Shown here: positions 12,153 to 24,218 of the stretch, one piece after another
How positions within the stretch are numbered: position 1 is the stretch's first letter
Layout of the letters: the number at the start of each line of letters is the position of its first letter
Notes under the pieces: generated by a model
Told to the model about the DNA's origin: nothing
Databases searched by the model: none
What the model saw: the letters and a program-made list of their open reading frames with translations, nothing else
Source of the DNA: Dysidea avara
Lineage: Eukaryota; Porifera; Demospongiae; Dictyoceratida; Dysideidae
Direction: 5' to 3'
Assembly (NCBI RefSeq): GCF_963678975.1
Contig: NC_089274.1
Span: 6,746,001 to 6,810,000, forward strand
DNA: 64,000 nucleotides
Position numbers and translations under genes: made by a program

Positions 12153-13282
12153 TAATACATACAGTTGCTATCAAATTTTGTTGCCCACAACATTACAAAC
12201 ATCTATTATAGATATTGCTAGAAGCAGCTGCATACTTGCGCTATGCACAATTATGTATACTTTACTTCTGATTACTTTTACAGCTGAATACACCGGACAC
12301 AAGTTCTCCTTATCTGTGCTCTTAAAATAGACTTGCTATTGCTGTACTAGGAATTCAAATTGAGAAAATTAAATATAATACTCAAAGACACATGGCTGGT
12401 AGTTCCAAATATCTCTGCCAAACTAAAAAAATAATGGATCTTCCTTTAGATTAATTAGTCCTTTATGTAACTGACAAGCAATTCTACAACTTAGGGTTTA
12501 ATGACAATGGGCTATGAACTATCACTGGCAATTTAATTAATATAGGACGCACAATACCACTGTTTATCACCCGATCTGATACTGATACATTTTAGGTGGA
12601 AATTGGCTGATACCTGGCCAATACTGATACTTTGCCATAAGAGGCATTATTTACAAGAAACAGCCAGTATCTCCACTGCTGTTTAATAAGCCAACTTGCA
12701 TTGAATCATAACAATCAATCAGCACGCATGGCTTCAAGGAATCCTGTTATATTCTTTATGAATGCCATCATCTGAAAACATTAAATGATGTCAGATATCC
12801 GGCACTTAAATAATAGGAAACTGATCTGAACCAAAAATGACCAATACCAATAAAATCAAGTCAACATAATGTCATTATAACCATGTAATGAAAACATTCT
12901 TATATTCCACCTAACACCATATAAGGAAATAATAGCATACTGATAGTTCAACATACACATATTGTAATATTTCGTTTCCAAGGCAACAAGTTTCCTTCCA
13001 CATAACAATTAATTAAATTACTGCACAAAAACATACATCATATGAAATTCCTCACTTGGCAACAGTTTATATTGTTGACAATGTACATTAGTAAATGCCA
13101 CGGTAACCATACATGTTATACAAGTATGTGTACAGTCATATAGCATAATCAAAAATCTACCGTTACCACAGATTAGAGAATTATAAACAAAAACATGTTC
13201 AACAGAACAAAATCCATGAAATATTATGTACTCAATCCCTTAACAAACATGTACGAGATGTAAGTAGCTTGAGCATATCTAC
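12153..13282. other. Paralogue of 32.7-33.95 kb; possible KAT2 exon relic
   Basis: Much of it aligns with 32.7-33.95 kb (GCAGCTGCATACTTGCGCTATGCA, TCTCTGCCAAA, CAAGAAACAGCCAGTA). On the minus strand near 12715-12775 it reads FIKNITGFLEAM and the paralogue near 33250-33350 reads AISHKTGFIEAIG. These are weakly like the AIGYFKKQGFSKEI segment of the KAT2 catalytic domain and lie in the right order for it; this is tentative. The sequence starting GGACGCACAATACC looks like a decayed hAT terminus. Confidence 0.35.
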
Positions 13283-13430
13283 AGTGCAAGCAATTCAAAA
13301 CTTGTTAATTAAGGGGAGTGGCACCCATTTCGCTTGCGAGTATTCATCCCATTTTGTTTGGGATGAATACTCACAAGCAAAACGGGTGCCACGCCCCTTA
13401 CTTAGCAGCGAGTTTTTTAATCCCTTGCAC
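13283..13430. mobile_element. Foldback MITE (GGCACCC...GGGATGAATACTC family)
   Basis: Arms of about 65 bases: AAGGGGAGTGGCACCCATTT and GAGTATTCATCCCA at left pair with TGGGATGAATACTC and GGGTGCCACGCCCCTTACTT at right. A relative sits at 58162. The paralogous site near 33.97 kb lacks it. Confidence 0.85.
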
Positions 13431-13530
13431 TCTCACGAGATGACATTGCATTTGCATATCTATGATTTAGTTTTCAATCTAATTTAGTAAAGAAGCTGGC
13501 TTGTCGCAAGACTAGACTATGACTCGTACT

Positions 13531-13916
13531 GAGCGATAATATCGATAGTTTGATACTCGCGATCGAAAATCATTATCGCGATATGATAATTACAGCTTAC
13601 TATCGCGATATTGCTGTAAGATTACTAGAAACATTGTTACCAAGTTTATTTAACTGTTTTGTAACTCTTTAGGCTTAATTGCTTATCCTAACAAAAATTG
13701 TAGACATATTGGCCGCCCACACAATTAATTACCTAATTGATGCACTCACAAGAAAACCAAGCAAATAGTAATCAAAGATGATGTCTAACATGCATTGAAT
13801 ACTTGGAACTTGACTGAAGATCATTCAAAGTATAATTATCGTGATATTATCGCATCGTGAATAATACTTCGATATCTATCGTGACAGTGAATTTTCTATT
13901 ATTGCTCAGCTCTAGT
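13531..13916. mobile_element. hAT-like MITE with an empty site in the paralogous copy
   Basis: Ends GAGCGATAATATCG and TATTATTGCTCAGCT resemble those of the element at 9224. The junctions are GACTCGTACT|GAGC and ...CTAGTACT|GACAGCT. The paralogue near 34.12 kb reads GACTATGACTCGTACAGACAGCTC with nothing between. CTCGTACT/CTAGTACT fits an 8-bp duplication with one mismatch. Confidence 0.8.
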
Positions 13917-16020
13917 ACTGACAGCTCTTCTAGAATTTAAAACCAAGTGACGGCTAAATTCCTGGCAACTACTGGTTGAATTGCTGACTCACATCATGTT
14001 ATTGCCTTACTAAACTACTTAGCAACCATACATCTAAATAGTCGCTATGAAATAAGGAACTTGACTACATTGTTTTTGTTTACATAATACTAACCACAAT
14101 GAAGTTATTATTACATGGTAAAGTCTAAACACCATCCCAAACAAACAATGGAATCCCAACTAACTGTCTACAAAGGTGCCTCACACTTCATAGATCTATA
14201 CAGTTTACTAATGGTGTGATTCATTTCACAGCATGATTTGTCTCATTTCTGGTGCTGCGTATGCGCATGTGTACTTGTGTGTATCATGCCGTGCCACGTC
14301 TGGGATAAAACAATCAAGGGTTGTCTCCACCTGTCCCCATTAGTGTATAGTACTGTAGTACAATAGATTTCAACTCGAAGAACGATTTAACTTGCCTATT
14401 TAAGTAACAAACACTTAGTACACTAGTCCAGGAAGAATCTGGTTATAGACCCCTATGGGCTTGTCCATTACAGTACTAGTACATCTCGCTATGAAACGCA
14501 CTAAACAGTTTGTAGCATGAAGCTAGTTTTTATTCCTTGTATGATCTATAATGCCATGCCACCATATTGCAGCTACAATGGTTAATATAATAGTATTTTA
14601 GGGTTAAGTTTCTGACTTAATGCTACACAGGCTTTCAGTAGCAGCCCCTAGTGGAATAAATTGTACCCTAATGAACCACAAAAGTTATGATGTTTAAGTA
14701 GTACAGGTTGAATGCATCCCAGGCTGTGTGGCTCCTCAGGCACTTGCCTAGACTGCAAGCTGTAAGTCAGCACCTACTCAACATAGTTTTTTAGTGAATA
14801 CCTGTTTCATAGGCCTTCTCTAGTGGGAGACTGAAAGACAGACATCTGTAGACGTGTTGCAAAAAATACCAAATGTAGAATCCATTGCAACTTAATAGTA
14901 CTTCTCTTCTAATAATGGTTGACAAGAACTTTCAAAATGTTTCAGAGAACACTACATGAGACCACAGGAGGTAGGACATGACGTCACAATAAAAGCGTGA
15001 CGTATGCGTACTGTACTTTTTAGCATAGGGTATAGTTCTAGTAAACCGTGAAGTTAAGTGCTGAATTTATTGTCAGAAATGGTAATTCACTAGTGTAGAA
15101 ATCATTTCATGTGTTGAGCTTCATTGAGTCTACCAATTTTACGATGAACTTTGTAAAAGAGCGTTATTTAGAATAAATTCTGATCTTATTTTCAGGTACC
15201 TGTGTTATTGCTTGCTATATTCTTAGTCACTAGTAGTAAATGATGCAAGTAGCTGGTATGGTTAGTTTTCATCAAGCATAATCCTTGAGGGTATTCATCA
15301 TATGGGTCCCATATCCCTAACAAAAAGAATTACTGTTTAATATTATATGAATATGGGTATTACATGTAATTGTACATATGGCATACATAAATATAGTAGC
15401 AAGCACCTGTGTTTTATTAAGATATAAATGCTTTTTACTGCCTATTTAGCAAAATAACACATTTAATTGGTCCATATTCACTGAATGGATCCAATAATGG
15501 AGTATTTGAGTGACATTAAAAGGTTAGGGGATGGGAAATTATGTCACTTTTAAAGGACTAGCTATCATAACACAACAAAGTTTAGATGATGTTATCATTT
15601 CAGTGGTAATGTGATCAGAGTACATTAAGATTGTAGTACACATAAGTAAACACTTAACTATCCCAGGTGGTATTTAATAGTTCCTGAGAGCTATGTAGTA
15701 ATGTAAACCACTATGTAACATAACAAATGAGGTTTTTAACACAGGTAGTGTTAGGCAGTTTTAGGAAACTCTTTTTAGAGCACGTTATGAGAAAACAAAT
15801 TGACACTAAAAGTATTTCTATACCTAATCCAACAACTGAATGTGTTACTGTATAATACTCTCAATAGCAGCTTGACGTATTATATTGAAATACATCAAGC
15901 GATTAACCAATAGAATTAGTATTACACTTGTTTGTCAAGGTCCCATGACAAAAATCTATAATACTTATTTGATTGGCTAAAATAGTGTGGTGTGTTTATA
16001 TTAGAAGTAAATGTCCGACT
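13917..16020. other. Paralogue of 34.1-35.6 kb, no gene
   Basis: The two regions match through GAAATAAGGAACT(T/C)GACTACATTG, TGGGTCCCATATCCCTAACA, AATGGAGTATTTGAGTGACATTA and CCCAGGTGGTATTTAATAGTTCCT. From about 15.86 kb the paralogue has no counterpart, so 15.86-16.39 kb is an insertion in copy 1. No coding signal is seen. Confidence 0.5.
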
Positions 16021-16073
16021 TGACAACTATTGTTACCATAGTGATAGTTGCCCCCAAAGTATGACACAATATG

Positions 16074-16213
16074 GTTGCTTAGCAACGGTTGCTAGGTGAT
16101 CGTTGCTAAGGTAAAAGTCATTTGAGACCATAGCAACGGTTGCCAGGCAACGGTTGCTAAGTGTGCTTGGTCTTTTGCAGTGGTTATTTTTTGAATTTCA
16201 GTTGCCTAGTAAC
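16074..16213. promoter_or_regulatory. Cluster of RFX X-box-like palindromes
   Basis: GTTGCCAGGCAAC (16139-16151) and GTTGCCTAGTAAC (16201-16213) match the RFX X-box consensus GTNRCC-N(0-3)-RGYAAC exactly. GTTGCTTAGCAAC (16074-16086) is an exact palindrome one base off the consensus. Further half sites (AACGGTTGCTA) lie between. They sit in DNA absent from the paralogous copy, so they may belong to an inserted element. A regulatory role is inferred from motif density only. Confidence 0.4.
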
Positions 16214-16245
16214 AGTTGCTATGGTTGTCGGATTAATTTGCAATA

Positions 16246-16391
16246 GGACGGATGGCTGTGGTATTCGGGATTAATAGTTCTCGCATTGTAAACAGGAAGG
16301 AAATAGTGCTCGGCTTCGCCTCGCACTATTTTACTCCTTTCCTGTTTACAATGCTCGCACTATTAATCCCTAATACCACAGCCATCCATCC
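16246..16391. mobile_element. Foldback MITE with 60+ base arms, TA-flanked
   Basis: GGACGGATGGCTGTGGTATT pairs with AATACCACAGCCATCCATCC, and TTGTAAACAGGAA with TTCCTGTTTACAA, around the loop GTGCTCGGCTTCGCCTCGCAC. TA at both borders is the target dinucleotide. It lies directly beside the KAT2 relic exon at 16430. Confidence 0.85.
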
Positions 16392-16429
16392 TATTACATA
16401 TACAAACATTACATATTCAGATATCCAAC

Positions 16430-16560
16430 CTTGACTTGTTCATTGGCTGCAATGGCACAAACACAATCTCGCAAGAAGTTTTGGGTAGGGAATATCCAGA
16501 AGCATATTACCCCAATCACAGTAGTTTCTTTAATAAATAGGGTAAAACAGATAGTTTATT
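16430..16560 (-). pseudogene. KAT2: KAT2 acetyltransferase core exon, copy 1
   Basis: The minus strand reads LFIKETTVIGVICF, then FPTQNFL, then AIAANEQVK just before a GTTGG donor. KAT2 proteins have [20 protein letters not shown], then the EIVFC strand with the catalytic glutamate, then NEQVKGYG. Here the EIVFC segment is replaced by RDCVC through small indels, so the catalytic Glu is lost. No good acceptor is visible (a TAA lies where the exon should begin). Paralogues: 35660-35785 and 41455-41522. Confidence 0.85.
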
Positions 16561-16935
16561 CCTAAAGACTCTGTGACATCTTGTATCATGCCCTTTATGG
16601 GAAATGTACTTGGTAAGGAGCTGCAGGATATCATGTTGGAATTGGTGATTGACTTTTAATACCAAAAAGAAATTCTTCATGTTGTCTTTGTGCTTTACTA
16701 TTGTCATACTAGTCAGGAACCAATTGTAATAATATGTGCTGGCAGTGATTTTACAGGCAGTTGTATCAGCTTCACTGATGACAATGATTTTCGGAAAAGC
16801 ATTGTCTTGAAACAATGAACATTCCTTCTGTTGTGCTTATATTGAAGCAATATGAAGGTTCATTAGTTATGTATTGGTCTGGTTCTGGTCTTGGGAATTG
16901 AAGCTTGTAATGTACATACTGTACGACGTTGTAGT
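16561..16935 (-). other. Open segment conserved as an inverted paralogue at 35.87-36.16 kb
   Basis: The minus strand has a 99-codon frame (16516-16815) including ACKITASTYYYNWFLTSMTI. The plus strand at 35967-36152 reads ACKITVTTYYCNEFLTSMTI, and the flanking CTTGGGAATTGAAGCTTGTAATGT is also shared in reverse. One copy was therefore inverted relative to its neighbours. I do not recognise the protein. Confidence 0.45.
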
Positions 16936-18326
16936 ACTTCCTATAGTGCTGTATATACTATCCTTTAGAGATATTTCCTTTGATGTCTGAGGTTCCTAGA
17001 AACCTGTGGTGGGTTTACTAAATGTTAGTAATGTGTGGTGTATCAAACAAAAATCAGCAAAGCCAAAATGAAGTTACCATCATCTTACTTTCTTAACTAA
17101 ACTAGCAATGATCTGGACCTTGATACATGGTGTGGCGTTGACACAATAAAATCGAAGGGTAGTACTCAATGCTAGCACTCACAGTTTGCCATTTGTTAGC
17201 TAATTTTCTGGACAAGACAGTTCGGTGTTTAGTAGCTACTTGATACACCAATGTTACGTTACGTCAACTCGAAGGGTTGGGTGAATCTTGATACTAGCAG
17301 TCACAGATTGACACTTTCTTTCGCTCTTTCTTTGCTTGCTTTGTCTCGGAATTTTCTTCTAAAGTGCGTAGTATGAATCAACATCAGTTTCTATGCTCTT
17401 TAGAGCCCTTGAGACGATGTGGGCTAGATCGAAATGTAGTGGCAATTACGAAGTATTCAGACGAAACTGTGGGACACCTACCAAGAAAAATATCAAGATA
17501 GTGTTTATAGAGTAAAGTGGTGATATAACTTGTGTGGTAACGGGTAAACAGTGGCAATGTTTTAATAGTGGCAATGTTTTATTGTAACAAATTAATTTTT
17601 TGCAAATTCGTACCAGATGCAAAAAAAATTCTCACAACAAAACCAGCTATACGTTATAAAATATTCTATACTTGCTTCTAGCAGAACTTGTGAAGTGCAG
17701 ATCGATACTCTCCCGCTATTAGCAGTGTACCTTATAGCTTGTGTCTTGTATAATTTTCACAATGGTCAAAAGGTACCTGCATTGGCAAAGTTTTGTGTAA
17801 AAATAAGCAGGTTAGCTGGTTACAGAATGCACTTGCTAAAGAAACTCTTGTAAACAGGTAAATCCTGCAGGGCTCAAAGCATTCAACTCACAAGTGTTTC
17901 CACTTCAAAAGTTATTGCAGTTGTGGCCATTAACCAACAATGTACATACTACAGTGTACATTGTGCCTGTAATGGCAACCTCTGGAATAAACAGGATACC
18001 ACCTGACCATGTCACAAGTTCACTTGGTTGTTAAAGTTCTTTTCAAAACCAGGCCACATCCCACTGATAACTGTTTACTACTATATATGGTTTAATTGTA
18101 ACTGAACTGTGGTTCCTCAGCAATGTCAACAGCCATACCACAAAAAATACATGGATACAGAATACAATGGTTGCTAAGTAGCAATAAACACAGTCACAAA
18201 CATATGTATAAACTATTGGCTCAGCCTTTGGATGTGTAAAAACTAGTAACTAAATATTCCTATCTTAAAGTCATTTGCATAAATTTGTGATGGGTTAAGA
18301 AGACTAACAAAATTTATAGTCTTGCA
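16936..18326. other. No gene recognised
   Basis: It contains a loose direct repeat (TTGATACA...TCGAAGGGT...CTAGCA(C/G)TCACAG, twice between 17.12 and 17.32 kb) and a short tandem AGTGGCAATGTTTTA pair near 17.55 kb. A 78-codon frame at 17617-17853 has no recognisable domain. Confidence 0.4.
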
Positions 18327-18804
18327 TGCCAGACGGTTTGTGTGGGGGCGGAAAATAAACCGTCTGGTCATTGTTGCACACATTCCGTGACCACTGCCGG
18401 AATGTTGGCAGAGCCAATAAGATCATTTTGCGGACTCTGTGACAAAACAAACACTAATAATTCAAATTCTTAGTATAATAAAAACTGAATTTCGGCTACA
18501 GATTACTATTTCAAAAGTTTAACAACACCGTGGGCTTAGGATCTTTGTTTCAGGGCTCTTAAAAGCGTTGGTATAAGAACGATCATGGTTCACTACGGAT
18601 TTGTGAAAAGGCGGAGGACATTCAACAATGTTTCGAATACATCACCAGGACATAGTATTGTCTTAGTCTGCTCACAGAGGTGATTGGAACGACTATTACA
18701 TCATCCTTAGTGCAAATACTGTTATGTAATCTAATTGAGTTCACAGAAAGTGTGCAACAGTGACCAGACGGTTTATTTACCACCCCCACACAAACTGTCT
18801 GGCA
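18327..18804. mobile_element. MITE with about 60-bp compound terminal inverted repeats
   Basis: Left TGCCAGACGGTTTGTGTGGG and right CCCACACAAACTGTCTGGCA are inverted. Each end itself contains an inner inverted pair (CCAGACGGTTT...AAACCGTCTGG), and the inner ends TGTTGCACA / TGTGCAACA extend the match. No transposase is present; a 61-codon minus frame overlapping the right end is a product of the repeat. Confidence 0.85.
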
Positions 18805-19947
<1,143 letters not shown>

Positions 19948-20724
19948 GTATATTACACTGCACCTTTCTGTAGTCCTGGGGTATTCAATATCCATACTAG
20001 CCAAGGTTGATTTCAGGCCCTAGAGAAATAATTGATTACAGTCACTATCATTTTCTAATGCGCCTATCAATGTCAAGCCCCACTCCTCCCAGCACTGGCA
20101 ACGTTGGGCTTTGGGAAGGGGTTTGAAGTTTAAAATGTGCCCGAGGGGTGGGGAATTTGAACAAGCGCTGAAAAGCTCTGACTTCTGGCACTTGATAAAA
20201 CTGAAGCTTTGTGTCAAGTCTTTTCATGCCACCACATCAGAGTTGGGGATTTGACCTAACAATTTATCCCCAGATTGAGAAATTTGGCTTTCTACCAGGT
20301 CAAATCCCACCCTCCCTGTACTAGGGCATAGATTGTAGATGGCGTTTTAACACCCTCTGCATATACTATCTATGACTGGGGGGGAGTGGGGCTTATAACA
20401 TTGATGGGTACATAATCAATGTGTCAATAAACTAATCTAACAACAGACTAGCTGCCCAAGTTAACTAATTACACCATTAGGCATTTATATTTATATTTAG
20501 ATATTTTAGTACCTAATGGCTAAGACGAATAAATTCAAATTTTCTTTTTGATGCGCATGCACCCACATCAATATACTTTCAGCACAACACCAAATGTTCT
20601 ACCTTTCTATTTAAAAATTCCCTGACGAGAGACAGCGATAATTCTTCAACGGATGTCATTGTCGGTCTCCAATCACGCCATGATTTCAATGTATCGCCAG
20701 TGTATGTTTACTTATGTAACGCTC

Positions 20725-20963
20725 GGGGTAAGGTAAATGCGGGTATTTCCGGACAGCGCACAATTCCGGACACTTCGTGTATAGCACCCAAGAATGAATC
20801 AACTAGAACACACTTTTCGATTTTTATAATCCCTATAAGAATAGCTATTCACAGCAGAAATTTCAAGGCAGTCCGTTGTTTCGTTCCTCGGCTAGCTTGA
20901 TAAAGGTACCAAAGTGTCCGGAATTGTACGCTGTCCGGAAATACCCGCATTTACCTTATCCCC
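20725..20963. mobile_element. MITE with about 50-bp terminal inverted repeats
   Basis: GGGGTAAGGTAAATGCGGGT...TTCCGGACAGCG at left is mirrored by CGCTGTCCGGAA...ACCCGCATTTACCTTATCCCC at right, over 239 bp. The 66-codon frame in it is not supported. It lies directly upstream of the type II membrane protein gene. Confidence 0.9.
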
Positions 20964-21085
20964 TCAGTTGTTGTCATTGAATCGCGGAAAGTTGTTTCCT
21001 TCACTTTTCTCTGGAAAATGGCCTTAAGGGGACCATTACATTTCGAAAAACGGATGACGATACATTACCTGAATCGGAAACGTAG

Positions 21086-22213
21086 GATGATGTGACAGTT
21101 CTTCACAGAGGGGGTGCTGATTATGCAAGTCAACCTAAAAGTTGTCTAGCTAAATGTACGGCATGGATACTGTTGTTATTGTTAGTAGTGTTAGCTCTAG
21201 CCACTACTTTCTACTGGAAACCCTGTCAGTCACAATATGTTGTTAAAGGTAGCCACGCCCATATATCTCAGGCATGCACTGTTTGAGCATGCATGTCTAT
21301 GTGTTGTCATTTTGTGCATTTGTACATCCTTGTTCACTATTGTAGCTGTCATGTATCTTGGTGGCTTGATGACATGTCAGACATTTAGATCAATTCCATT
21401 TTTAATGTGTCGTGTGCAAGCATGATCAAAACCTCCCTATGAAAGGTAGTGTTTGAACATAACTATACCTGCTTACTCAAGTTCATATGATTTAATCACA
21501 TAATCTAGTGTTAGCTACATATGTGTATGATGCTTCCTTAACATGTAAACGGTAGGTATGATTAACTGAGTGTTTACTTTTTAGCCAATGTGACTTGCCT
21601 GCAAAATGGCCGCTACACAGTTAAGAACATGACTGAGCCTGATTTTGTGGTACAAGAGAGAACTGCATTGGGTAAGTTGTACTCCTGTACATTTGGTCTG
21701 TTGAGTAGTATAAATACACTGTGCCCATATATGGCAGTGGATTGTAGCATACGTACATGCAGTAGTGGTAATAAATGAATGCAACCTACAACTGAATCCC
21801 AGACATGCGCACATAATCAAAATATGTTCATATATGGCTAGAAAATTTGTGCCTGTAGTTTAAATGAAAGCATGAACTCCAAAAAACACTTTGATGCCAG
21901 GTTAATATTGAATGTCTGATTGGCAATGCATGGCCATGCAGTCAAAGAGCAAACCATGCCATATGTGAATGCATAATAGAACCATATTTACATAACTGCA
22001 TAGCCTTTCTTCCACTGCTTCTAACTGCATGGGTAATCATCACTATTATTGCCTAGGAAGGACTACCAATTGTGAATGTTTTATATCAATGGCAATACAG
22101 GATATTATACACCTATGACTCCAATGAATGTGGTTATCGGAGAACTCGTTTGTGATGGATTAGTTGGTGATTCAATTAACATGTTGGCAGACTCCCAATT
22201 TGGTGATTACTGA
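21086..22213 (+). CDS. Probable type II membrane protein, three exons recognised (5' end uncertain)
   Basis: Exon joins in consistent phase 1: 21086-21248 (AAAG|GTAGCC), 21585-21671 (TTTTTAG|CC...TTGG|GTAAGT) and 22101-22213 (AATACAG|GATAT, stop TGA). The product has a polar start (DDVTVLHRGG), a Cys-flanked membrane segment (WILLLLLVVLALATTFYW), then an outside part with N-glycosylation sites NVT and NMT and the tail PMTPMNVVIGELVCDGL ending SQFGDY. Topology (short polar N-side, glycosylation sites after the membrane segment) suggests type II. The start is not settled: an in-frame TAG at 21083-21085 precedes GAT GAT, and no in-frame ATG follows it. The frame stays open and acidic upstream of the TAG (FRKTDDDTLPESET), so either CGTAG is a splice acceptor or the stop is a lesion. 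Function unknown. Confidence 0.6.
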
Positions 22214-23634
22214 CAACCCAACCCCAACAGTGTTAATTATGATATCAACAAAATACAGTTGGAATTTTAAGTTATAGTATCACAGTAGAAGTAGCTACTG
22301 ACATGAGTCAGAGGCAAAAATAAGAAGAGACATTACTTTCATAGTGCAGGCCCTATTGAACCTGCCCTTGGAAAGTAGTGTCTCAACAATCCTCCTTTTT
22401 AGCAGGTACACTAAATATTTTTATAATGCTCAGGTGCAAAATCATATCTGTGAACTTCTACAAAAGATACACAGATATGATGCACCAATTGAATGTCACT
22501 ATTTTTACAACTAGCTAAATACCAGTGAAGGGAATTTATCATGACGTTTCACATGCAAACAGCAGCTATAGCTTCTAATGTGATAATTACAGCAGAAAGC
22601 CAATTTTGGACAAGCAGAACTAGTTACTAATCAGACCACATCAGGTGTTCAATACCATGTAACCTCATCAAACAAGGTTACGGTACTTGCATTTTGATGG
22701 ATTGATGTCAATCTGCTGCTTATCATAATGATAATGTCACGGGTTATGTCATTGTTAACTGTACACAATGACATCTTGGTAGGCTTTATCTGTGATGTTT
22801 CCTATTATAGTCATCTTTTTGTGACAGACTATGATGTGGCTATTCAGCATTGGTGTTAGTACACATGGCTAAAAACTGGGCTGGGACCATATATTCACAA
22901 CATAGGAGATAATACTTGCTATCCAACAAATAACTTGTTAACCAGACCATGTAGTGGGAAATATTCAAAAGGTTAAGTTTTTGAAACAGGAGAGCTTGAT
23001 TATAAGTTTGAAATAAATCCTCTTTACTGTGCCGCACCTTAGATAATTGACTGGAATGGTTCTTGAACTCTGCACAACTATAGTTAATTGTAGAAAGCTA
23101 ACAATGGTCGCATTGATCATGTACAGTAGAACATGCTGCTTTGATTGTTCAGTTAAGTATTGATAAGCACCCATCTGGCTTTGGTAGAACCATGTCTAGT
23201 TACCCCTTCCTCCTATGTACATGTAGCTAGCTTGAACCATGTTGTTTGGTGGTCTGCACATTAAGCCACAACTAGTTGGCTTACTCAGTCCTTCCAGCTG
23301 TTTTCACTCAATCTAGGATAACTAGTTTCTCTTAGGAATTGTGATACTCATGGTGTCACTTGCGATCACAAAGTTGAATTGTGTTTACCTTCCTTTCATG
23401 CAGTGCCTAGCTACACTGAGGTCTATAGCTAGTTAACTTTAATTTGTTTATACTTAACGTATATCACTTCTAAGATGTATTGTAGCTAGCTAGCTATTTC
23501 TGATAAACTATGAAAATTTATTTTCAAAAGCAAATTATTTTTGAATTTTTTAGAAATTTAACTCTTCTGCTGTGTAGCTATAGATGCACAAAGTTCGGTA
23601 CGAAAACAGGTCCAGCAATGATTAATGGTTATAG
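22214..23634. other. No gene recognised
   Basis: Only short frames. Part may be intron of the receptor whose 3' exons begin at 23635, but no further exon with consistent splice sites was found. Confidence 0.4.
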
Positions 23635-24218
23635 TGTACGTCATTACTATTGGAGTGTTGACTGGCATCTGTGGGGCTTGTTGTACATTTTTTGGTTCTG
23701 CTATACCAGGAGATGTCCCTCCATCACCATTCATAAGGAGAACTCAGAGGTATATTACATACTTTACTGTATAATAAATATTATATTAATGCAAAAGCTT
23801 AATAATTTACCACGTTAGCCCAGCATTGTTCTGTATATACGAACAACTTGTATGGTGTGTCCAAATGACTTTAAATTCAAATAAACACATGTAGGCTTTC
23901 AACTGTGAACATATAATAGAGCTCCATGGTGATCAAAATAGACAGTAGAAGTATGTGAACTATCACACCATATCATGTTTTTACAGGAGGACACCATTGA
24001 CAAATTCACCACCAGTCTACAGTGTAGTTGATGCCATGGTGACTACACCAGTTAACAACTAATCTCCCTCAACATCTTCAAGTGTTGTCACAGCAGTTTC
24101 AGTGGATAGGTCAAATTCAGTGCTACTGGAGTATATTATGGTACCATTAAATGTGGTGTTTATTATAACAACCGTGTTGCTGTGGCTCTATTGTGAACTG
24201 GGTGTTACTGTAGTCTAA
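23635..24218 (+). CDS. 3' exons of a membrane receptor with two in-frame C-terminal options
   Basis: Exon 23635-23749 (TTATAG acceptor, phase 1; GAG|GTATAT donor, phase 2) encodes VITIGVLTGICGACCTFFGSA, a membrane segment, then IPGDVPPSPFIRRTQR with basic stop-transfer residues. Exon 23987-24062 (TTTTTACAG, phase 2) continues RTPLTNSPPVYSVVDAMV and ends TTPVNN at TAA. Past that TAA the same frame stays open to 24218 and encodes SPSTSSSVVTAVSVDRSNS, then LLEYIMVPLNVV and a hydrophobic C-terminus, the anchor also seen at 1002-1164 and 25962-26118. Either the TAA made a new short-tail form, or a second acceptor (TTGTCACAG|CAG near 24096) yields an alternative last exon. Upstream exons are not identified. 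Confidence 0.55.

Noticed and set aside
22101..22144. Alternative earlier third exon of the type II protein gene, starting at 22059 (GCCTAG) and ending at the TGA near 22120
   Set aside because: It keeps phase too, but gives a short tail; the acceptor AATACAG at 22100 yields a longer, more protein-like end. Both remain possible until transcripts are seen.
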